Shown here: one piece after another, positions 1-10,059 of the stretch
Position numbering within the stretch: the first letter of the stretch is position 1
How the letters are laid out: each line of letters starts with the position of its first letter
DNA from: Xylocopa sonorina
Taxonomy: Eukaryota; Arthropoda; Insecta; Hymenoptera; Apidae
Assembly (NCBI RefSeq): GCF_050948175.1
Contig: NW_027490217.1
Coordinates: 186,001-250,000 of the forward strand
Reading direction: 5' to 3'
DNA: 64,000 nucleotides
Program-made: the position numbers and the translations under genes
Notes under the pieces: generated by a model
Seen by the model: only the letters and a program-made list of their open reading frames with translations
Databases searched by the model: none
Told to the model about the DNA's origin: nothing

Positions 1-115
1 TTCGAATTGCGGAGCGCCTATCGCGCCGCGCTCCCATGGCCCACCTGTAGGGCCGCTGGACTTTTGACATCTCTTTAGACGGTTGAAGGAGGGTTGAGGT
101 TCTTCACACGTCCCA
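1..115 (-). mobile_element. Partial LTR-like element, copy 4, cut by window edge
   Basis: On the minus strand this stretch matches the interior of the LTR-like element seen at 30590-30720. It shares the GC-rich GGAGCGCGGCGCG core, the AAAGTCCAGCG motif and the preceding CTAAAGAG and CCTCAAC motifs. Only the part next to the satellite is inside the window. The junction with the flanking satellite near 115 looks the same as that of the copy at 30590: both have GCTTATCTGCTT and then TTTATAAT just before the element. The two copies therefore probably arose by duplication of a satellite-plus-element block rather than by two insertions. Confidence 0.7.
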
Positions 116-1640
116 AAGCATTATAAAGCATAGAAGCAGATAAGCATAATGCTATACATAATTGGTTACAGATTATTTACTTCGAATCGTTGAAATGAGA
201 TGCGCAATCGCATGGTATAATGCTTTATGTATCTACTATTTTGAGACGCAGACAATATGAAACCCCATTCCGCTGGAAGAAACAGCAGAATTCACAATCG
301 GTTGCTGTGTAGGAGCAGACAAGTATAATGAAATGAATAGAACATAACATGTTGCATGATTTACCACCTTCAGAATAGATTCTCCACCTTATTGCATGGA
401 CTCAAGGAAATACGTTTGTTTAACACGTAGAAACTACGAAGCGTGCTCCCGCATTATGGATCCCTTCTATTGACATTCATTAAAACTGTAGAAGGATATA
501 GGCATATTGCTATGCATAGAAGGTTACAGGTTGCTTACCTTGAAACGTTGAAACGATATGCGCTGTCGCAATGCATGTAGCAATAAAACTGCATTGCCTT
601 GACATGCACAGAATATGAAGCGCCATCGCGTTGTATGGATAAGTAGAATCCACATTCTTTTGAAATGCAGAAGCAGAAAAGCACAATGGGACGTATAGAG
701 CATTAAAATCTACTTACATACTTCGCACTGATGAATGAAATACGACATCACGTTTAATGAAGAATTGCAAGTAAGTGTGGGAGTTACATTCTTTTGAAGT
801 CTAGATGCAGTTACACAAAACACGTTGCATTGAATATTACATCCTATCACGAAACATTGAAATGAGATGCGACACCGCGTTGAATGAAGTATTCGAGCTC
901 TATTGCATCGGCACTTTGTGCATCTGGGAACGCCATACCTTTGCAAGGAAGTGTAGAACCAACATTCTTTTGAAGGATTGAAGCATCATAGAACGCTATC
1001 CCTCTGCAAGGAAGAGTAAGGTTCACATTCCTTTGAAGTGTAGAAGAGATAAGCCTAACGTGTTGAATTGGATACTACATCTTCCACTAAGCATTGAAAT
1101 GAGAAACGCAGCGCGTTGAATGAAGCAGTAGATCACTATTCCTACGAAAAGTAAACATGTGAAAACGCTATCCCTCTGCAAGGGAGTGTAGGGTTCACAT
1201 TTTTTTGAATTGTAGGAGAGATAAGCATAACGCATTGAATTGAATATCACATCATACATTAAACTTTGAAATGAGTTGCGACATCACGTTGAATGAAGTA
1301 TTCGAACTCTACTGCATCGCCTCGTTGTGCACCTAGAAACTTTATGCCTTTGGGAGGACGCCACCCAGACACCCAGAAATGCGATTACGTAGATAGGATG
1401 TGTGGGATTTACATTCTCTTGAAGTGTTGACTAGATATACATAACGCGTTGCAATGAATATTAAACCTTATCATGAAACACAGAAATGAGATGCGACATC
1501 GCGTTACATGAAGCAACAAAACTATATTGCTTCGATTCGTAGACCTCTGGTGACGCTATCCCGTAGCAAGGAAGTGTGGGATTTACAATCCTTCGAAGTG
1601 TAGACGATATAAACATAACGCATAACGGTGGTGGATTCGG
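116..1640 (+). repeat. Old diverged satellite tract, orientation A
   Basis: About eight to nine diverged monomers of the window-wide satellite. Recurrent landmarks are the GAAATGAGATGCG block, a GCATTAGAACTC-like block, the CACATTCTTTTGAAGTGTAGA block and AGATAAGCATAATGC. Monomers here differ strongly from one another and from the right-hand array, and several are truncated or carry local indels. No gene is supported; the short open frames on the minus strand are shadows of the repeat. Confidence 0.85.
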
Positions 1641-1696
1641 AAAATTGGACAGTGAAGGAGACCCATCAATCAGATGAACACTAGAATATACCCTGC
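1641..1696. other. Short non-satellite sequence before LTR copy 1
   Basis: The satellite breaks off at about 1625-1640. This short stretch resembles neither the satellite nor the other LTR copies. It ends in CTGC, which could be the left target duplication of the element that follows. Confidence 0.35.
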
Positions 1697-2693
1697 AGTG
1701 ACGTGACCGCTGGCCGCCGTCCACTACCATGAAGAGAATGTCCTTTAGGATGTAAGAAGAATCTCAGCCCATCTTAACCCCCTAATGAAAAGTTAAAGTT
1801 CCAGCGGCCCTGCAGTTGAGCAACGGGAGCGCGGCGCGTTAGGCGCGCCGCAATTCAGCCGATCAGGTGAACCTCCCTCAGAGACACCCGGGGGGGGGGG
1901 GGGGGAGGTAGCGAGAAGAGGTAACCGACGAAATCCACTGATCGATACCCCGAACAATACCGGAGCGTACAGCCCCACCCCATCAAGCAGCCCCGGAGGA
2001 GGATTCAAGAAGCCTGAAGACCGAAGAAAGATCAATTAGCAAGCAAATTGGCGAGCAAGCAGAGGAAGCGATTATACCCAATGAACGATTGTGAAAGTGA
2101 GAGAGATAGGGAAAGGGAAAATGTGCGAGAGGAATAGCCAGACAGGTCAGCCTGGAAAAGAAAGCGTGAGTCCTTATTCGATAAAGCGTCCCATTTTCCT
2201 GCCGCATTTCTTTTGTTGTGTACGATATATCGTATTTTGTATCGCGAAACGGGTGGTGACGCCCGTTCATTCGCGGCGTGTTGCGTAATTCCCTTAGCCC
2301 TTATTTGTTAAACCCGTGTCGAGGCTATAAACACAGAAGCCGTGACTTCCGTATCCCGCTAACCGAATTTGCGTACTCGGCTGGGCGTGATCAAGAGAAG
2401 GAGCATTTCGAAGTTACGAGAGTTGTACTGTCCCGGGTACCCCGGGTCGTGTAGTCCATCTCCTTGCTCCTTTGTGAGTAGCTGGCGTCCAAGAAACTCT
2501 AGACTCGCAGCTTCGAAATACCCCCATTCCGTCGATTATTTTTGCGATCGTGAGCCTATGAAGAGTTTTACGTGATCGATTAAATTGTACTTATTGTGTA
2601 TCCTGTATTAAAAATACGTTTTCAGTTCACCGTGCTAAATAATAATCCTTTCATCGAGCTTTCCTGACTTACTGTAGACGGGTTTCTGTCACA
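1697..2693 (+). mobile_element. LTR-like element, copy 1
   Basis: Begins AGTGACGTGACC, close to the TGTGACGTGG terminus of the full copy at 34988, and ends GTTTCTGTCACA. Flanking CTGC and CTGT would be a 4-bp target duplication with one mismatch. Shared with copies 2 and 3 are the GC-rich GGAGCGCGGCGCG block, CGAAATCCACTGATCGAT, ACCCCATCAAGCAGCCCC-like text, a GTGAGTCCTTATTCG motif near 2167, the CTGGCG(T/C)CCA(A)GAAA motif near 2485 and the TTCCTGACTTA tail. No internal coding region is attached, so it reads as a solo LTR. A 16-G run at 1890-1905 replaces the five or so G of the other copies. The exact 5' end is less certain than the 3' end. Confidence 0.65.
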
Positions 2694-3321
2694 CTGTATA
2701 GCGTTTGTATGTGTCAACTTATCAAAGCAATTGGCTTCCAGAGATCCATGCAACGCGATGGTGTATCTTAGTTTTACTATTCAAAGTTCACAATTATCAA
2801 CAGAAATCACACCTCAGGATGTTCTAAGTAAATATTTCAAATTAGCATATATATTTATTCTTATTATATATTTTAGATGACTGTCAATAGATTGCCTTCA
2901 CCAAATAACCCATTATATTCAAAATTCTATTTAATTTTGCACCATTTCATGACGTTCTAAGAAAAGGTTCCGTATTCGTATGTATACTTACAGTCTTCGT
3001 ATATTATAAATACGCCCCTATAAATACGCCAATAACTGTAATTTTCTGTGCATTTCATTATGCTTACCTGCACCTACACATCAATGGAATGTGAGTTTAA
3101 CAGTTTCCTCCAACAGGATTGAGCTTCGTTGTGTCTACGTTTCAAAGCATTAGAGTTCTAATGCTCCATAAAATGTGGTGGCGCATCTCGTTTCATAGAT
3201 TCTACATAAGTAAGTTATAATGTTCTAAGCAACGCATTATACTTACCTGCTTATAGAGTTCAAAAGAATGTGAATTCCACAGGACCTTGCAACGGCGTTT
3301 TGTAGTACCTACGCTAAGCTA
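2694..3321 (-). repeat. Satellite, orientation B, with about 240 bp of unrelated AT-rich DNA
   Basis: 2694-2800 and about 3046-3321 are diverged satellite in orientation B. Landmarks are CAACGCGATGG, CATTATACTTACCTGC, TTCAAAAGAATGTGAATTC and ATTAGAGTTCTAATGC. The segment from about 2805 to 3045 is AT-rich and I see no satellite, gene or known element in it. Confidence 0.7.
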
Positions 3322-3760
3322 AGTACAGCTTTGGAAGTCAATTTGTTTGACAAGTTGGCTCTTCGAAGCGCTATACAGTCACATGCATCTGTAAAAATTA
3401 AATATATAGTAATGTAGAACCCAGGGAGCAAATTGTATTGTATAGAACCTTACAACTTACTTACTTAAACGTAGACCTGAGAAGCGCCATTGCATTACAT
3501 GGACCATTGGAAATCAATTACATGGACAATTTCACATTCAGAAGCGCCATACAATTACATAGATATGTAGAAATTACATTCATTGTAATTATACCTTAAT
3601 AGTTGCATAGAACCTAGTAACTATATTTACGTTGTACAGAACCTTACAACATTCTTACCTTGAAACGTAGAATTGAGAATCGTTATCGGGTTGCATGGAC
3701 ATTTGGATGTCAATTACATTGGCAAGTTTATACTTAGAAGTGGACACTTAGAATTGTCTT
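3322..3760 (+). repeat. Satellite, orientation A
   Basis: Diverged monomers in orientation A. Landmarks are GGAAGTCAATTTG, AAGTTGGCTCTTCGAAGCGC, TTACATGGA and TTACTTAAACGTAGA. Orientation reverses at both ends of this patch. Confidence 0.7.
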
Positions 3761-4640
3761 CGAAAGGTCAATGCAACTAGATGGCGCATCTTATTTCCAC
3801 GTTTCAAAGTAAGTAAAATATATGGTCTTATGCGACACAATTATGGTTACCAGGTTTTATGTTACTGTTTACGTAATTTATACAGATCAACGTTATTATA
3901 TAGCTCTTCTAAGTATCAACTTGTTAAAGTCTTGACATCCAAATGTCAATGCAACGCGATAGCGCTTTTCAGTTCTACGTTTCGAAGTAAGTTGTAAAGT
4001 TTTATACTACGCAGTCATGCTTATCTTGTGCTGCATTATACAGTATGTATTTTATACAGATCAATGTAACTGTACCGTTCTTCTAAGTGTTAACTTGTCG
4101 AAGTAATTAACATCCGAAGGTCCACGAAACACAATGGCGCTTCTCAGTTCAACGTTTCAATGTAAGAAAGTAGTAAGCTTCTATACAAACAAAAACGATT
4201 ACTTGGTACTACATTACTATTGCATGCAATTTCTACAGATCCATGTAACTGTTAGCTCATCGTTCAACGTTTCAATGTAAGAAAGTAGTAAGCTTCTATA
4301 CAAACAAAAACGATTACTTGGTACTACATTACTATTGCATGCAATTTCTACAGATCCATGTAACTGTTAGCTCATCTAACTGTCAACTTAGCAAAATACT
4401 TTATTTTCAAAGGTCCATGCAACGCGATGACACTTCATAGTTCTACGTTTCAGCGTAAGTAGGCAAATTTCTATACAACGCTGTTATGCTTATGTGATGT
4501 TAAACTACCAAGTATGTAATTTCTACAGATCCATATAACTGTATAGCACTTCTAAGTGCCATCTTGTCAAAGTATTTGTCTTCCAAATATTGGTGCAACG
4601 CGATGACGCTACTCAGTTCAACGTGTCAATGTAAGCGTCA
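3761..4640 (-). repeat. Satellite, orientation B
   Basis: Four to five diverged monomers in orientation B. Repeated landmarks are CAATGCAACGCGATGGCGC-like text, CAGTTCAACGTTTCAATGTAAG, and ACAGATCCATGTAACTGTA followed by CTTCTAAGTG. Monomers resemble one another more than they resemble the right-hand array, so this is a local subfamily. Confidence 0.75.
4147..4375 (+). repeat. Exact 115-bp tandem duplication
   Basis: 4147-4260 and 4262-4375 read identically, from GTTCAACGTTTCAATG to GTTAGCTCAT, a period of 115 bp. Since the surrounding satellite is strongly diverged, this is either a very recent duplication or an assembly artefact. Confidence 0.9.
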
Positions 4641-4984
4641 CGAAAAATATTATAAAGTGACTTAAAAAAATACGAGTGCGCAATTATACACTCGACTCTT
4701 CATTTAATGTTTGAAATATAAAGTTTATTACAATATCTCAACGACACTTATGCAAAGTTTCACAGTATAGACCGAAAGATTAATCAAGACTGAAGACTAG
4801 TTCCCAGGACTATGTAGTTCTTAGGTTTTGGGGCAAAGACTTCAATCTTATTTCTTCGGAATCAGGGTGTCAGCAGGATGCGTGCCAGTGAGGTAATGAC
4901 TCTGATCCTATTAATTGGGAACAATATCTTCAATCTTATTTCTTGAAAATAAAGTATCAACAGGATGCGTGCTAGTAAGGCGAC
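4641..4984. repeat. Non-satellite stretch with a two-copy 88-bp degenerate repeat
   Basis: No gene is visible. TTCAATCTTATTTCTT occurs at 4841 and again at 4929, followed each time by AGGATGCGTGC(C/T)AGT. This gives a degenerate tandem duplication with an 88-bp period within about 4810-4985. Confidence 0.6.
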
Positions 4985-5450
4985 GCTAGTTGCAAGGATG
5001 CTCCATCTTGTTGCAAGGAATCTTCGAAGCTAGTTACACTGACATGTAGACACTCATATGCGACATCCATTTTCGTGGAACTTTAGGAATTACTTTGAAA
5101 CGTAGGACTGTGAAGTTGCATCGCGTTGTATGGAGAATTAGAAAGTGCCTATTATCGAACGTAGAAATGAGAAACGAAATCATGTTGCATGGAACTTTGC
5201 ATCTTACGTACTCTGAATCGTATAAACTGATAGGGACCAAAACTTTACATGAATATATAGAACACACATAGTTTTAAACGTTGAACTGAGAATTTGAGAA
5301 CTTATTCATATTTCATAGAACTTCAGAACTTACTTGCTATGAAACGTAGGCAGATAAGGGACATCGCGCTGCTTAAAACGTTAGAACTTGCTTACTTCAA
5401 CAAAGACACTTATTCCGTACTTTTAGAAGAATTTTTGATAAACCACTTAC
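4985..5450 (+). repeat. Very diverged satellite, orientation A
   Basis: Landmarks such as TTGCAAGGA, GAAACGTAGGACTG, CATCGCGTTG(T/C)ATGGA and AACTTACTT mark degenerate A monomers. The part from about 5228 is also present at 31330 and so belongs to the duplicated block. Confidence 0.55.
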
Positions 5451-5758
5451 ATTTCAAGTTTTCAATATTTTTATATGTATGCGAGGTGTAATCGTTTAAG
5501 TTCTTAAATGATAACTTAGTGTTGATTATTATTTGGTAACTCGGTTATAAACGGGTCAGCATAAGCTTCAATCAATATGTTCATAAACCTGAAATTTATG
5601 CAGTTAGTTGTTAGTCACTTAGTGCTCAAACAGCAAAGATCCTGACCATTTGAAAATGGTTGACTTTCATCAATTTTCTTAAAAATTGAAATATTGTCCA
5701 ACTGCTTGCATTGAAGACTATAATTAAAGTTTTCCAAATATTTTAGCTCTTATAGACG

Positions 5759-7179
5759 TGTCACGTCTCGGGTTGCGGAAAATTAACCGTTTTTCGGAGT
5801 AACACGCAGCCTCGAACGGTTCGACTCGCACAATTGCGTCGAAGACCGGGTTCTTTTTGGAACGCGGAAAACTGCGCGAAAGTCACGAAAGCGAGTATAT
5901 ATAAAAGGGGATTTACCTTTCGAAGTCTTGGAAACCGCTAATTACTAACCTCGTTCCAGGTATCGTCGTCGGCGAGGATCTTCCCCTGTATGGTCCCTGC
6001 GTACGGGCTGTGAGGCGGAATCGACAATGGAACGAGTACCCAGGCAGGCTGATCTCTGGTGCGGATCGGCGACGAAGGCGGCGATGCGGAAAGGCTGTCC
6101 GGTCGGCAGAGAGTAGGAGATGAGACGGAGCAGTGGTCGACGATGGAGTAGCTGCTTGTATCTACGTATTCGCGCACTGGAGAACGCAGGAAGTTCTTCC
6201 TTCCCACGCGTCGAGTTTCGTTTATCCATTGCGGAAAGGCGCATTCAAATCGGATTCCAAAACACCAGATACGGATCCACTAGCGGAGAGGGCCGCTCTA
6301 GTTTGCCGATCCAGAGATATGGAAAACGATGGATATCTTCTCCTTAGTCGAACTGTGGCTTGGTGCAGTTAAGCGGAGGGCCACTTTAACTGGTCGGTAA
6401 CTAAGCGTGACTAATGGTCAGAACTCCTTGAATGATTTTGGAAGACGCGTGAAATCGTGAAAGACTTCGTATCGTAATGAATTTAATTTAATTTAAGGCA
6501 AGGAATGCTGTGGTAATAATGAGAGTTTGTAAATACTGGTAAAAATAAAATATATTCTAAGTAAAACCTAAGCTTACACTTTACTGCGCTATGCTAAGAA
6601 TGGCTAAGTACTAGAATCGTTGATTTAGAATAAAGTTAAAGTTAGAATTGGAAATAGCAACTTGAATTCTGAGTTAGAATAGTAACGAAATAGCAAACAT
6701 CTTCAAGTGAGGTGGAGCAAGGCCCGGAGGCATGATAGGTACGGTCGCGATGAGCGCTTGGATCGATTTGTACTCATCGAGCGCTGGGCTTGATCTCTTC
6801 GTTGACTCGCGAATCCGCTCTAATTATGAATAATACGCTTTCTAAAATTATGATTACACATGAAATGACTTATGCTATACTTGTGTGTTGCGTCCTGTTT
6901 GTACATAGAGTGCCGTATGCTTAAATACTAGAATTCGCTTGGTTATACACATGAGCATAATACGAATATGTGTGCGTAACTGCGGGCGACCCTCGTGGTG
7001 CGTGAAATGGTCCTCGTGCGGAGGCTGTGGTTGGTGTCTGCTCCAACTGTCTGACGTATGCGCGTCGAGGCGCGATCGTGTGGTTCAACTCCTTGGTGCG
7101 AGGGTAGCTGCCTTAGCTCGGTGATCAGACTGTGTTACCGTGTGTCGGTATGCTCGTCTCTGCATGTCTCTGCATCACA
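5759..7179 (+). mobile_element. Solo-LTR-like insertion of a second family
   Basis: Comparison with the paralogous block at about 31896 shows 1,421 bp present here only. The left flank ends CTTATAGACG and the right flank resumes TATTCTGGAAT, while the paralogue reads straight through. The insert begins TGTCACGTCT and ends GCATCACA, the TGT...ACA form of LTRs. It has a TATA box at about 5896 and AATAAA near 6545. The candidate target duplication is GACG/GTTG, which matches poorly, so the exact edges are inferred. Its short open frames (5938-6372, 6939-7124) do not look like any protein I know. No second copy is visible in the window. Confidence 0.6.
5896..5906 (+). promoter_or_regulatory. TATA box inside LTR-like insertion
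   Basis: TATATATAAAAGGGG-like sequence lies about 140 bp from the left end of the insertion, a position that suits a U3 promoter of an LTR. Activity is unknown. Confidence 0.45.
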
Positions 7180-7890
7180 GTTGTATTCTGGAATTTAAAT
7201 TAAATGTTTGATTTTTCTATTTACTGATTAGAACATCTTTCTGTTGTAATGTTCAAGAATTTTTCATATTCTTACTTACTGAAAACGTATTGCTTGGTTC
7301 TCTAGCTTAATATTTAAAATTTGCTGAGATATTCTTATCTAATTCTTGTAAATAATTTTTTATCTTAGCGAAGTGTGTATCCATTCTTGTAGTTTTGTAA
7401 AGAGTATTTTACTTTACTATTTAAAATGGAATATTAAGATTCGTTTACAATCTAATGGAATTTAATTACCTTTTTATTCAATTTCACAATGATAATCTTT
7501 CATAGTTCAACAATTTTGTGAGCTGTCCTGAGGAATCCGCAGCTCAGTACTTATAAAATGGGCGACACAAAGAACAGCCTAACCAAACGTAATCGAACCG
7601 ATATTTCAATACTAATCTTATCATGTTTAACTTATCCTGTAAATTATTAAAATGCCCTTCGAAAAGTGTTTATTGACAGTGAAGTAAACGGTAAACATTA
7701 CACATTCCACCACTGTTTACAATACGTATGTCTCATTTACTATCAAAGCCGTAAATATCATCGCCTTACTTTACTTTTTGTAACCTTCAATGGCTTCATG
7801 TTGCAGGTCGTTGAACTCGTTTTAAAATGCTCTATCATATTAGGGAAGAATGAACATACCAATTCATTTTAAAAAATGAAAGTAACCGGT

Positions 7891-7913
7891 CATAGGTTTG
7901 CAAACAACCTATG
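7891..7913. other. Perfect 8-bp stem hairpin in copy 1 of the block
   Basis: CATAGGTT and AACCTATG flank a 7-nt loop. It lies exactly where the two block copies differ: copy 2 has about 1.5 kb (32555-34040) where this copy has about 60 bp. It may be a scar of deletion or excision. Confidence 0.5.
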
Positions 7914-8923
7914 TTTGGCAAACAACGAGCAACGAACGACGCTCGTACCACGGCATTATTAATGCATCGCGATATAGCACACGGGCTACACGGCCGTGTC
8001 AATCATACTATCAGCTCACCATAGCTACGCGCGTGGTAGTGGCGCAGGCTGACATTTACTAATGGAGAAGCTATTTCCATAAAAATTATGAACGAATATG
8101 AAAAATGACTACACTAAGCAATTTATTTATTTTGATTCCAAAAGAGATACGCCGGCACGAAACAAAGATATAAGAACTCGATTTTATTATTTTCTATAAA
8201 CTAGCTCGATACGTCGATTTTTTCCATAAAGTCATTAATTACTTTATTATAAAAATGTATACATTTACTTTATATATATTTTCTTCAATTCATCGTTACA
8301 AATTCATGTAATTGAAGGTTATATTAAATACGATGACAGCATGTTATTTAAGAAATTACACAAGGCGAAGTTAGGGACGCAACAGCATGAATTTTTATTT
8401 TCTTAGTAATATTTTTTTATAAATAATATTTTTAGTTTATGACGGGTTGAAAGAAATATGTACGACTCTCTCAATAACTATAAATATAGGAAAATGACTA
8501 TGACACTTCTCAGAAGTGGCAATATAGTGCTGGTATGGTGTCGCCATCATCTTGCAGTTTGTTATCTGGGACGCTTTCTAGAGCATTATTCGGAATTGAA
8601 TTTGAACATATAGCTACTTAATCGCGAATTTGTATGTACATAATTATACATGACTGCATAAAAGCAATTTCATACACTTTTATAATCAATGCGATATAAG
8701 AATATAAGACGAAGAACTATCCACTCGTATCAGGAGCAAAAACAGTGTTTAGTGTGCAAGGTTCGTTACAAAATACAATTAAGCAGTTAATATATCTAGA
8801 GACAACACATAATATATTACTGAAAATATAATGATATGAATAGCAAGAAAAACATATTTATTTGTTAGATGTTTATAAATTCAAATTTAAAAGACCAAGT
8901 TACATTTAATATATTATTGTTTA

Positions 8924-9110
8924 ACAAGATGATATAATGTTGTTTCAGATAGGCGTGGAGAACTAGCTGGTACTTCCGTCAATGTAATTTCATTTCTTCT
9001 GGATACAGTAAATATACATTTGCAATCTAAGCATGTTTCATTAGATCTGGTGTAATCTCCAAATTTTAAAAAGGGATGATGGCAGTAGTAGTTGGTTCAG
9101 CATCAGGTGA
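8924..9110 (-). pseudogene. Unrecognised decayed coding remnant (C-terminal end)
   Basis: The minus strand reads through about 48 codons from near 9069 to a TAA at 8924-8926. The protein contains FGDYTRSNETCLDCKC and ends ETTLYHLVKQ. The last ~21 codons and the same stop are also present in copy 2 at 36432-36500, with several replacements. Upstream at about 9090-9110 the frame has stops. I do not recognise the protein. The C-x2-C-x-C motif hints at metal binding or disulfides but is too short to assign. Confidence 0.35.
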
Positions 9111-9240
9111 TAAACATATGCAACAAGCAAAGAGACGTGAACGGATTTAAAATGTTCAAGATTATATAAATTAAACTATTACACATTTTTAATCCATGTA
9201 GCGTTTCTGTCCCTTGTAACTTGCAAAGAGTCTTAAGAAT

Positions 9241-9740
9241 ATAACGCAATGTAAAGAAGTTTCGAAACAAAGAAGGCTGGTCTTAATCTCAGATAAAGGA
9301 ACCTTGGATCTACTGGGTATCCTGGTTAACGGCCTGCTGTGTCAAGGGACATGTCATTCAGTTTTAGTGTTCTAAACGAGAACAATTCAAATAAACCTGG
9401 AGTCAACACATCCGAAGAAAAATTCTTCCAGTGAAGAATGCTGTCTGCTGTGCAATAGCAGCTTTATATCCACTTGATATTCTACAGAAAATCTTATGCC
9501 ATTTTTTAACTATGAAACCTATTATGTGGTATTTCAGCAACTGCTACAGAAATTTAAATACGTCAAAATTGCAGCACGCAGGTGTGTAAATATCACTTCG
9601 TGATCTCATTTCATTTTGGCAGTTATACTTGTATGTAAGCAACCATCCAGGCATAAAGCTTGATAATCTTTCAACTATAAGATAATTATGATACATTAGA
9701 CTTTTTGCTGGAGTTGGTCTATTTTATCATTTTCGGAACT
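9241..9740 (-). pseudogene. Unrecognised decayed coding remnant, possibly same gene as 8924-9110
   Basis: On the minus strand, about 9436-9241 reads some 64 codons with one internal stop; it contains SSDVLTPGLFELFSFRTLKL and, after the stop, PGYPVDPRFLYLRLRPAFF. Before it, about 9700-9450 reads FMPGWLLTYKYNCQNEMRSR and, after a stop, GYKAAIAQQTAFFTG in a different frame. The long coherent reading and the order of pieces on one strand suggest an old host gene, but I cannot name it. It lies downstream of the HSDL2 remnant on the same strand. Confidence 0.3.
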
Positions 9741-10059
9741 TGTGGAAATGTTGAATATGAATAACTACGTTCATTTTATTATAAATGTATGAGTAAAGTT
9801 CAATCTACATAAATAAATATTTTCATACGTAACTTATTTAATTTTTATCATTTAGCGTTACAAAATATATTACAAAAATATATAAAAATATATTTTACTT
9901 CAGTTTTTTTTAATATTTTAAATAATTTATATTATCGTATTAAGCTTTTACAAAAAGTAACAAAACTTTTATAAGTAGGAATAATTTTTCCTTAATTAGT
10001 TAATATGTCGGTTCTTTTTAAGAAAACGCTATTTAATTTTTCAAAGTAAGTTTCGACTT
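9741..10059. other. AT-rich sequence, nothing recognised
   Basis: Very AT-rich with many T and A runs; no gene, satellite or transposon end is visible. Confidence 0.6.

Larger units (their letters stand above)
5228..8993 (+). other. Duplicated block, copy 1 (paralogue of 31330-36512)
   Basis: Collinear with 31330-36512 on the same strand. Anchors include GTATCCATTCTTGTAGTTTTG (7378 and 32105), GAGCTGTCCT(G/C)AGGAATCCG (7519 and 32258), GATATAGCACACGGGCTACA (7971 and 34069), TGACATTTACTAATGG (8051 and 34150) and CACATGACTGCATAAAA-like text (8649 and 36331). Differences between copies are large: this copy has an LTR-like insertion at 5759-7179, lacks the gene fragment at 32782-33460, lacks about 250 bp present near 34600-34850, and lacks the LTR at 34988-36318. 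I recognise no working gene in the shared sequence. Confidence 0.85.

Noticed and set aside
1890..1905. Run of 16 G as a possible G-quadruplex regulatory element
   Set aside because: Other LTR copies have only about five G here. A homopolymer expansion or sequencing error is the simpler reading.
5938..6372. Overlapping frames of 75-99 codons in the second LTR-like insertion
   Set aside because: Several frames on both strands overlap, typical of chance in GC-richer sequence; no motif is seen.
7666..7872. 68-codon plus-strand open frame in the duplicated block
   Set aside because: The corresponding sequence in copy 2 (near 32405-32545) has indels that break it, and no family is recognisable.
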